Source: Propionibacteriaceae bacterium
GTDB lineage: Bacteria; Actinomycetota; Actinomycetes; Propionibacteriales; Propionibacteriaceae
Assembly (NCBI GenBank): GCA_003158895.1
Contig: PMLO01000057.1
Location: 4,235-10,230 of the forward strand
Length of the DNA: 5,996 nucleotides
Reading direction: 5' to 3'
Shown here: one piece after another, positions 1-4,758 of the stretch
How positions within the stretch are numbered: position 1 is the first letter of the stretch
Layout: every line of letters starts with the position of its first letter
Notes under the pieces: generated by a model
What the model saw: the letters and a program-made list of their open reading frames with translations, nothing else
Databases searched by the model: none
What the model was told of the DNA's origin: nothing
Made by a program: the position numbers and the translations under genes

Positions 1-390
1 GAGCGACCGTGGCGCGAAGAGTGCCAGATCTACGTACCGCCGGGTTGGCCCGATGCCGTCCGGCCGCCGGGAGCTCCTGACTGGGAGGCGACGGCCACGG
101 CGTTCCTGCTCGACTGCTGTCCACCCGACTACAGGTCGCATCTCGTCCTGCGGCGGCATCCCGTCGTGCTGGCGCGCTTCGCGGCCGAGCACGTCGAGGC
201 CCAGCTCCGCGCCGCGAAGGATGGACTCGCCGGGGTGAGGTCAAGCCTCGCCGACTACGTCGCGCCCGAGGTCATTCGGTCGGCGGCCGACGCCTGGCAG
301 GAGGAATCAGCCCGACTTGTACGAGTGCGCCGTGCGGTGGCACTCGTCGAGGAAGCCCTACGCGGCCGGATCTTCATCCGCCGCCTGTAG
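1..390 (+). CDS. 3' end of a conserved-looking protein of unknown function (5' truncated)
   Basis: The frame is open from the first base of the window to a TAG at 388-390, so this is the last 129 codons of a gene that begins upstream. The reading frame has the GC-rich third positions typical of the neighbouring genes. The visible protein starts ERPWREECQIYVPPGW, continues with a Pro-rich stretch (PDAVRPPGAPDWEATATAF), a Cys-Cys-Pro-Pro segment (LLDCCPPDYR) and RRHPVVLARFAAEHVEAQ, and ends with a charged, probably helical region (about residues 62-129) finishing RGRIFIRRL. There is no signal peptide, membrane segment or catalytic motif in this part. It resembles short uncharacterised proteins I recall from Nocardioides-type genomes, but I cannot assign a family or function. 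It lies on the same strand as dxs, 82 bp upstream, and dxs appears to have its own promoter, so co-transcription is not required. Internal ATG and GTG codons (for example at 166) are not credible starts because conserved-looking sequence continues upstream. Confidence 0.75.
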   Translation, partial: ERPWREECQIYVPPGWPDAVRPPGAPDWEATATAFLLDCCPPDYRSHLVLRRHPVVLARFAAEHVEAQLRAAKDGLAGVRSSLADYVAPEVIRSAADAWQEESARLVRVRRAVALVEEALRGRIFIRRL

Positions 391-413
391 CGGCCCGTCG
401 CTAGCGGTTCACC

Positions 414-428
414 TCGACGGCTCGTCGA
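414..428. repeat. Small perfect inverted repeat upstream of dxs
   Basis: TCGACG (414-419) is followed by GCT and then CGTCGA (423-428), a 6-bp stem with a 3-base loop. It lies in the 82-bp gap between the upstream gene and dxs, ending about 45 bases before the dxs start. There is no following T-run, so a factor-independent terminator for the upstream gene is unlikely in the classical form. It could be a weak hairpin or an operator-like site, and short GC-rich palindromes also occur by chance at this base composition. Confidence 0.3.
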
Positions 429-459
429 CCGTGAGCGTGGCTCCTTGGGGCCGACGCCA

Positions 460-472
460 TAGACTCGGGACC
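460..472 (+). promoter_or_regulatory. Leaderless-type promoter of dxs (-10 TAGACT)
   Basis: TAGACT (460-465) fits the actinobacterial -10 consensus TANNNT and is followed by 7 bases and then the dxs ATG at 473. No AG-rich Shine-Dalgarno sequence sits at a useful distance; the only candidate, GGGA at 468-471, is practically against the ATG. A -10 box 6-7 bases before a start codon is the usual layout of leaderless transcripts in actinobacteria, so transcription probably begins at or next to the A of the ATG. No convincing -35 element is seen. The call rests on motif and spacing only. Confidence 0.55.
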
Positions 473-2410
473 ATGTCATTGCTGGAGCGGATCTCGGATC
501 CAGCCGCCTTGCGGCGGCTGACGCGGGCTCAACTCGACGAGCTGGCCGCAGAGATCCGGGCATTCCTCGTGTCCAGCGTCAGTCGCACCGGCGGACACCT
601 CGGGCCGAACCTCGGCGTCGTCGAGCTGACGATCGCCCTGCACAGGGTCTTCGACTCACCGCGGGACCCGATCGTCTTTGACACAGGGCACCAGACCTAC
701 GTGCACAAGATCCTCACGGGCCGTCGCGACCAGTTCCCGACCCTGCGCCAGCAGGACGGGCTGTCGGGCTACCCCAGCCGCAAGGAGTCGGAGCACGACT
801 GGGTCGAGAGCTCGCATGCCTCCTCGGCGCTGTCGTGGGCGGACGGCATGGCGAAGGCGTTCCGGCTGAAGGGCGAGTCCGACCGTACGGTCGTGGCCGT
901 CGTCGGCGACGGGTCGCTGACCGGAGGCATGGTCTGGGAGGCGCTCAACAACATCGCGGCTGACCCCGACCTGCCGCTCGTCATCGTGGTGAACGACAAC
1001 GGCCGCTCGTACACGCCGACAGTGGGCGGCATCGCCAACCAGTTGTCCGCGATGCGCACGGACAAGCGGTACGAGCCGATGCTCCAGATGATCAAGACGA
1101 CCGTGTCGAACACGCCGATCGTCGGTCGGCCTGCGTACGACCTCCTGCACGGCCTCAAGAGCGGCATCAAGGATGTTCTCGCTCCGCAGGGCCTGTTCTC
1201 CGACCTCGGGATGAAGTATCTGGGACCGATCGACGGCCACGACATCGCCGCCCTGGAGGTGGCCCTCGCACGGGCCAAGCGCTACGGAGGACCTGTCATC
1301 GTCCACTGCATCACGGTCAAGGGCCGCGGCTTCAAAGCGGCTGAGGACCATGACGAGGACCGGTTCCACAGCGTCGGCAAGATCGATGAGCACACGGGTG
1401 AGCCCTTGAGCGCCTCGACGGCGGCCACCTGGACAGACGTGTTCAGCGACGAGCTCGTACGGCTCGGAGCGACCAACGAGCGCATCGTCGCGATCACCGC
1501 CGCCATGCTGCATCCGACCGGGCTCGGCGCATTCCAGGCCGCCTACCCGTCACGTACCTTCGACGTCGGCATCGCCGAGCAGCATGCGATCACGTCCGCG
1601 GCCGGCCTCGCGATGGCAGGGCTGCACCCGGTCGTGGCGCTGTACTCGACGTTCCTCAACCGGGCCTTCGACCAGCTGCTCATGGATGTGGCGCTCCATC
1701 GCCTCGGCGTCACTGTGGTGCTGGACCGTGGCGGCGTCACTGGGCCTGACGGTCCTAGCCATCACGGTGTCTGGGACCACACGATCGCAGCGCTCGTACC
1801 CGGTCTGCGCCTCGCGGAACCCCGTGACGCGACGCGCTTGCGCGAGGCGCTCGACGAGGCCGTACATGTCGAGGACGCGCCCACGATGATCCGCTACTCG
1901 AAGGAGCACGTGCCGGACGACATCCCCGCCGTTCGCACGATCGATGGCGTGGACATCCTCGCCGCCGAATCGGACCCCAGGGTGCTCGTCGTCGGGTACG
2001 GACAGCTCGTGGGGATGGCTCTCGAGGTGGGCCATCGGCTGAGCCAGCAGGGCATCGCCGCGACGGTCGTCGATCCGGTCTGGGCGCTTCCGGTCAGCCC
2101 CGCGCTCGTCGAGCTCTCGTCTGAGCATGAGTTCGTCGTCACGCTGGAGGATGCTGTCGTGGGCGGTGGGGTCGGAGCGCAGCTTGCGGCCGCCGTCGCC
2201 GAGTCCGACAGGCCGGTCGTCGTCCGGCAGTTCGGGCTCAGCCATGACTTCCTCCCGCAGGGGAGCCGCGATCAGGTGCTGGACGCCGCCGGGCTCACCG
2301 CTCAAGCGGTCGCGCTGGCGACCATCGAGTCACTGCTGTCACGGGATCTTGAGAGCGCACCTTCTACGACGGCCACAACCCTTGGGCTGCCGCCGGCCGC
2401 TGAGGGCTGA
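473..2410 (+). CDS. dxs: 1-deoxy-D-xylulose-5-phosphate synthase
   Basis: This cytosolic, thiamine-diphosphate-dependent enzyme condenses pyruvate with glyceraldehyde 3-phosphate to make 1-deoxy-D-xylulose 5-phosphate, the entry step of the MEP isoprenoid pathway. DXP also feeds thiamine and pyridoxal synthesis in many bacteria. The product is 645 residues, a normal length. The N-terminus MSLLERISDP is typical of actinobacterial Dxs and fixes the start at 473; an in-frame ATG at 317 lies inside the preceding gene. The N-terminal ThDP domain has TGGHLGPNLGVVEL (catalytic-type His42), SSHASSAL (about 113-120) and the Mg/ThDP motif GDGSLTGG (145-152) ending in NDN (174-176). The central transketolase pyrimidine-binding domain has DVGIAEQHA with the cofactor-activating Glu369, YSTFLNRAFDQ with Arg397, DRGGVTGPDG with Arg419 and Asp426, and His430. 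The C-terminal transketolase domain covers about 495-620, followed by a variable tail of about 24 residues. The gene converges on the RNase D gene with 4 bases between stop codons. Family assignment is secure. Confidence 0.97.
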   Translation: MSLLERISDPAALRRLTRAQLDELAAEIRAFLVSSVSRTGGHLGPNLGVVELTIALHRVFDSPRDPIVFDTGHQTYVHKILTGRRDQFPTLRQQDGLSGYPSRKESEHDWVESSHASSALSWADGMAKAFRLKGESDRTVVAVVGDGSLTGGMVWEALNNIAADPDLPLVIVVNDNGRSYTPTVGGIANQLSAMRTDKRYEPMLQMIKTTVSNTPIVGRPAYDLLHGLKSGIKDVLAPQGLFSDLGMKYLGPIDGHDIAALEVALARAKRYGGPVIVHCITVKGRGFKAAEDHDEDRFHSVGKIDEHTGEPLSASTAATWTDVFSDELVRLGATNERIVAITAAMLHPTGLGAFQAAYPSRTFDVGIAEQHAITSAAGLAMAGLHPVVALYSTFLNRAFDQLLMDVALHRLGVTVVLDRGGVTGPDGPSHHGVWDHTIAALVPGLRLAEPRDATRLREALDEAVHVEDAPTMIRYSKEHVPDDIPAVRTIDGVDILAAESDPRVLVVGYGQLVGMALEVGHRLSQQGIAATVVDPVWALPVSPALVELSSEHEFVVTLEDAVVGGGVGAQLAAAVAESDRPVVVRQFGLSHDFLPQGSRDQVLDAAGLTAQAVALATIESLLSRDLESAPSTTATTLGLPPAAEG

Positions 2411-2427
2411 GGGCTCAGAGCTCAGCG
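2398..2427. repeat. Nested inverted repeat spanning the dxs/rnd convergent stop codons
   Basis: CGCTGAG (2398-2404) is complementary to CTCAGCG (2421-2427). Inside it, CTGAG (2407-2411) is complementary to CTCAG (2414-2418). Alternatively GCTGAG (2406-2411) pairs with CTCAGC (2421-2426) around a 9-base loop. Seen another way, 2399-2426 is four 7-mers: GCTGAGG twice, then GCTCAGA and GCTCAGC. The element contains both stop codons (dxs TGA 2408-2410; rnd TGA on the minus strand, 2415-2417). Its position suggests a bidirectional terminator or RNA 3'-end hairpin, but no U-tract follows on either strand, so terminator function is inferred only. Confidence 0.45.
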
Positions 2428-3662
2428 AGCGACGCCGCGATCGGCGGGGCGACGATGTCGACCTGCCACGCCCGTACACCGAGGCCGGCCAGCTGCGTAC
2501 GGACCGACGCCTCGTCGATGCCCGCAGGCGTCCACAACAGTCGCCGGAGCGGGTCGGGCGGGATGAGGTTCTCGATGGGCAGCTGGAGCGACTCCGCGAG
2601 ATCGGTGAGCACCGGGCGCACCGCGTCCCATCGTTTCGCGGCCTGTGGATCGCGGGAGGACCACGTACGGGGCGGCGGCGGGCCGTCGGCCGGCAAGTAC
2701 ATCGTCGGGAGCTGGCTGGGCGGGAGCTGCATCGCCCGCTCGATCGCGTCCAGCCAGGTCTGCCGGTAGCGCTTCGCCTCGCGCCGGTTGAAGCGGGGGA
2801 TCGACTGCAACGCACGACTGTCAGGCATCGCCGAACCTTCCTTGATGCCTGTCGCGACCATCGCGATCGCCTCGTCGCCGAGGATCCGGCCGGGAGCCTT
2901 GTCGAGCGATCGAGCGAGTTCATCCCGGGTGGTCCACAGCTCTCGGACGACTGCGAGGCCGCGGGGACTGCGTACGCCATGGAGCCCTGACGTTCGCCGC
3001 CACGGGTCCACCCGTGGCGTGACCGGGAGCTCGGCCTGCGCGAGGAGGTAGGCGAACTCCTGCCGCGCCCATTCGTCCTTGCCGGCGGCGCGAAGCTGCT
3101 CCGACAGGATGTCCCGCAGATCCATGAGCAGCTCGACGTCGAGCGCCGCATACGTCAGCCAGTCAGTGGGCAAGGGCCGTACGGACCAGTCCGCTGCGCT
3201 GTGCTCCTTGAGCAGTCGTACGCCGAGGAGCTGCTCGGCGAGCGTCCCGAGCGCCACGCGCGGGTAGCCCAGGAGACGCGCCGCCAGCTCGGTGTCGAAG
3301 AGGCGGTGAGGCAGGAGGCCTGCGTCCACAAGGCACGGCAGGTCCTGGGTCGCCGCGTGGATGATCCACTCCGCATCGTCCAACGCCGCCTGAAGCGTCG
3401 AGAGGCCGGGCTCGGGGATCAGCGGTACAGGGTCGAGCAGTGCCGTCCCTGCTCCCTCGCGGCGGAACTGCAGCAGATACGCACGAGCGCTGTAGCGGAA
3501 ACCTTGCGCGCGTTCCGTGTCGACCGCCACCGGGCCTGTACCGGCAGCCAGGGCATGGACGAGCCGGTCCAGACCTTCCGCTGTGTCGATGATGTCGGGA
3601 ACGCCGTCGCGTGGTGCTTCAAGGATGGGGACCTCGGGGATGGTCCCGTCGTCGTCGGTCAT
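2415..3662 (-). CDS. rnd: Ribonuclease D-family 3'-5' exonuclease with HRDC domain
   Basis: The 415-residue product is a DEDDy-type 3'-5' exonuclease expected to trim 3' ends of structured RNAs such as tRNA precursors, using two metal ions in the cytoplasm. All acidic motifs are visible: Exo I VAVDTER (Asp48, Glu50), Exo II IHAATQDLPCL (Asp107), and Exo III YAALD (Tyr171, Asp175), the YxxxD form that defines the DEDDy subgroup. An HRDC nucleic-acid-binding domain follows at about 232-310 (RGLAVVRELW, then LARSLDKAPGRILGDEAI). A C-terminal region at about 320-412 resembles the extra C-terminal domain of actinobacterial RNase D proteins, making the protein longer than the roughly 375 residues of E. 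coli RNase D. The ATG at 3662 is chosen because its ATGA overlaps the DUF3000 stop and gives a natural N-terminus; the frame continues open upstream but only inside DUF3000. No Shine-Dalgarno sequence is evident, so translation is probably coupled to DUF3000. The M. tuberculosis counterpart by position is Rv2681. The substrate is inferred from the family. Confidence 0.93.
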   Translation of the reverse strand: MTDDDGTIPEVPILEAPRDGVPDIIDTAEGLDRLVHALAAGTGPVAVDTERAQGFRYSARAYLLQFRREGAGTALLDPVPLIPEPGLSTLQAALDDAEWIIHAATQDLPCLVDAGLLPHRLFDTELAARLLGYPRVALGTLAEQLLGVRLLKEHSAADWSVRPLPTDWLTYAALDVELLMDLRDILSEQLRAAGKDEWARQEFAYLLAQAELPVTPRVDPWRRTSGLHGVRSPRGLAVVRELWTTRDELARSLDKAPGRILGDEAIAMVATGIKEGSAMPDSRALQSIPRFNRREAKRYRQTWLDAIERAMQLPPSQLPTMYLPADGPPPPRTWSSRDPQAAKRWDAVRPVLTDLAESLQLPIENLIPPDPLRRLLWTPAGIDEASVRTQLAGLGVRAWQVDIVAPPIAASLAEL

Positions 3663-4246
3663 CGGCGCCCGCGACGCGTGGCGAGCGGTACGACGCCGGG
3701 CGGAACGGGGGGTAGACCGCTGAGGGTGCACAGAACCTCTTGCCACGCCGCGATGTGGGCCGCCAGCGACAGGTCGGCGGACAGCTCGGGTGTCCACGAC
3801 GCCCGGATCTCCACCTCGGCGCTGCCGGGATCCGCTGCGAGCTCGCCGAACGGTGTGCTGATGACGGCCGAGACCGTACCGCTCGGCTCCCGATACGTCG
3901 CACCGTGAGTGTCGAGCGCCTCCATCAGCCAGCTCCAGCCGACGTCGGCCAGCAGCGGGTCTCGTACCATCTCGGGCTCGACGTCCGCCTTGCTGTACGT
4001 GACGCAGCGGAACGTGCCGTCCCATGCCTCGTTGCCGGCCGGGTCGTGCAGCAGCACCAGCCGCCCAGAGCCGCGCTCGTCGTCGAGGACGACGACGTCG
4101 GCGCTCACAGCGACCGAGAACGGGGCGATGCGTTGCGGTGAGGGGATCTCCTCGATCGACACCTCGGAGCGCCAGGACACCGCACGAAGCTGGCGCAGTG
4201 CGCGCGCGAAAGCCGGTGGGTACGTCGGGTGGCTGCGCGCGGTCAC
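3659..4246 (-). CDS. DUF3000 domain protein of unknown function
   Basis: The 195-residue product matches, by recognition, the actinobacteria-restricted DUF3000 family, counterpart of M. tuberculosis Rv2680 by context. It begins MTARSHPTYPPAFARALRQL, then SWRSEVSIEEIPSPQRIAPFSVAVSADV (about 24-51), GRLVLLHDPAGNEAWDGTFR (61-80), DPLLADVGWSWLMEALD (about 96-112) and a C-terminal part with ISTPFGEL, VEIRASWTP and HIAAWQEVLCTLSGLPPVPPGV. There is no signal peptide, membrane segment or known catalytic motif, and it is probably a soluble cytoplasmic protein. The start is GTG at 4246: an in-frame TAG at 4258-4256 lies four codons upstream and no other start codon intervenes. The stop overlaps the RNase D ATG by 4 bases (ATGA), so the two genes form a translationally coupled pair. 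That suggests, without proof, a role connected with RNA processing. A TAGATT box six bases upstream of the GTG suggests a leaderless mRNA. Confidence 0.9.
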   Translation of the reverse strand: MTARSHPTYPPAFARALRQLRAVSWRSEVSIEEIPSPQRIAPFSVAVSADVVVLDDERGSGRLVLLHDPAGNEAWDGTFRCVTYSKADVEPEMVRDPLLADVGWSWLMEALDTHGATYREPSGTVSAVISTPFGELAADPGSAEVEIRASWTPELSADLSLAAHIAAWQEVLCTLSGLPPVPPGVVPLATRRGRR

Positions 4247-4258
4247 GGTGCCAATCTA
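4247..4258 (-). promoter_or_regulatory. Leaderless-type promoter of the DUF3000-rnd pair (-10 TAGATT)
   Basis: On the minus strand TAGATT (4258 down to 4253) is followed by GGCACC and then the GTG start at 4246. The hexamer fits TANNNT and the 6-base spacing suits transcription starting at the start codon. No Shine-Dalgarno sequence is present. The same TAG is the in-frame stop that forces the GTG start. No clear -35 hexamer is seen 16-18 bases upstream. This would allow the pair to be transcribed independently of msrB, which ends 61 bp upstream. Confidence 0.5.
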
Positions 4259-4307
4259 GGTGGCTGCGCCGTTTGCCGCAGGCTTGACGCGCCGAGTGGT
4301 CGCCTCG

Positions 4308-4718
4308 TCATTCCACGGGCTTGAGCACCAGGCTGACCGAGTTGATGCAGTAGCGGTCGTCGGTCGGAGTGTCGTAGCCCTCCCCATGGAACACGTGTCC
4401 GAGATGCGAACCGCACGACGCGCAGCGCACTTCGACCCGCGAACTGCCCAAGGACTTGTCCTCGATGTAGATCACACGGTCCCCGGCGAGCGGTGCGAAG
4501 AACGACGGCCAGCCGCAGTGGGACTCGAACTTCTCGTCGGAGCGGAACAGCTCCGCACCGCAGGCGCGGCACTCGTACACGCCTTCTGTTTTCGTGTCGG
4601 TGTACTCGCCGGTGAAGGGACGCTCCGTCCCCGCCTGTCGCAGTACGTGGAACTCGAGGTCTCCGAGCAGGCCACGCCACTCGTCCTCGGTCTTGACGAC
4701 CTTCAGTTGCTGGGTCAC
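4308..4718 (-). CDS. msrB: Peptide-methionine (R)-S-oxide reductase, zinc-binding MsrB
   Basis: This enzyme reduces methionine-R-sulfoxide in oxidised proteins back to methionine, normally recycled by thioredoxin, in the cytoplasm. The 136-residue product is full length for a single-domain MsrB. The nucleophilic cysteine is Cys124 in RYCINSVSL. The likely resolving cysteine is Cys68 in SHCGWPSFF, 56 residues earlier, as in other two-cysteine MsrBs. Four structural-zinc cysteines are present as two CxxC pairs: Cys50/Cys53 (CRAC) and Cys99/Cys102 (CASC). SHLGHVFHGEG (about 104-114) supplies the conserved active-site histidine region. The start is GTG at 4718, with a good Shine-Dalgarno AAGGGAG at 4731-4725 six bases away; the frame stays open further upstream, but only into the polymerase gene. 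It is divergent from the polymerase-domain gene with 40 bp between starts. No MsrA domain is fused and none is seen nearby. Confidence 0.96.
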   Translation of the reverse strand: MTQQLKVVKTEDEWRGLLGDLEFHVLRQAGTERPFTGEYTDTKTEGVYECRACGAELFRSDEKFESHCGWPSFFAPLAGDRVIYIEDKSLGSSRVEVRCASCGSHLGHVFHGEGYDTPTDDRYCINSVSLVLKPVE

Positions 4719-4724
4719 GCTGAT

Positions 4725-4731
4725 CTCCCTT
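4725..4731 (-). promoter_or_regulatory. Shine-Dalgarno sequence of msrB
   Basis: AAGGGAG on the minus strand lies six bases before the GTG at 4718 and decides that start. It is the only strong Shine-Dalgarno match seen ahead of a start in this window, in contrast to the apparently leaderless neighbours. Confidence 0.8.
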
Positions 4732-4741
4732 CTGGAACACG

Positions 4742-4747
4742 ACTCTA
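4742..4747 (-). promoter_or_regulatory. Candidate msrB -10 element (TAGAGT)
   Basis: TAGAGT on the minus strand fits TANNNT. Transcription starting about 6-7 bases downstream (near 4735) would give a leader of about 17 bases carrying the AAGGGAG Shine-Dalgarno, a sensible arrangement for a leadered gene. Seventeen bases upstream is TTCGGT, only a weak -35 match and inside the polymerase gene. It overlaps the opposing -10 box at 4746-4751 by two bases. Confidence 0.4.
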
Positions 4748-4758
4748 GGCTGGGCACC
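4746..4758 (+). promoter_or_regulatory. Leaderless-type promoter of the polymerase-domain gene (-10 TAGGCT)
   Basis: TAGGCT (4746-4751) fits TANNNT, is followed by seven bases (GGGCACC), then the ATG at 4759. No Shine-Dalgarno sequence is present. The geometry is the same as upstream of dxs. No good -35 hexamer is apparent; the corresponding region falls in the msrB leader. Confidence 0.5.

Noticed and set aside
656..1513. Long open frame antisense to dxs (285 codons)
   Set aside because: It lies wholly opposite the conserved Dxs catalytic domains, has Arg/His/Asp/Val-rich composition typical of a reverse-frame shadow, and shows no family motif.
1550..2305. Second long open frame antisense to dxs (251 codons)
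   Set aside because: Same reasons: full overlap with certain Dxs sequence and low-complexity charged composition.
2127..2990. Plus-strand open frame spanning the dxs end and the opposite strand of rnd
   Set aside because: The translation is Arg/Ser/Pro-rich and overlaps both real genes out of frame; its length reflects GC-rich DNA with few stops.
3201..3908. Plus-strand open frame opposite rnd and DUF3000 (235 codons)
   Set aside because: It is a reverse-frame shadow of two overlapping conserved genes with no motif support.
3663..4025. Extension of RNase D to an upstream in-frame GTG near 4025
   Set aside because: The extra 121 codons only re-read DUF3000 in another frame, and the ATGA start at 3662 gives a normal N-terminus before the exonuclease domain.
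4264..4279. TGCG...CGCA inverted repeat between msrB and DUF3000 as an msrB terminator
   Set aside because: The stem is only four base pairs around an eight-base loop with no T-run; that is expected by chance in GC-rich DNA.
4594..4758. Extension of the polymerase-domain protein to an ATG at 4594
   Set aside because: The extra 55 codons are antisense to msrB and carry no conserved sequence; the ATG at 4759 matches the family start.
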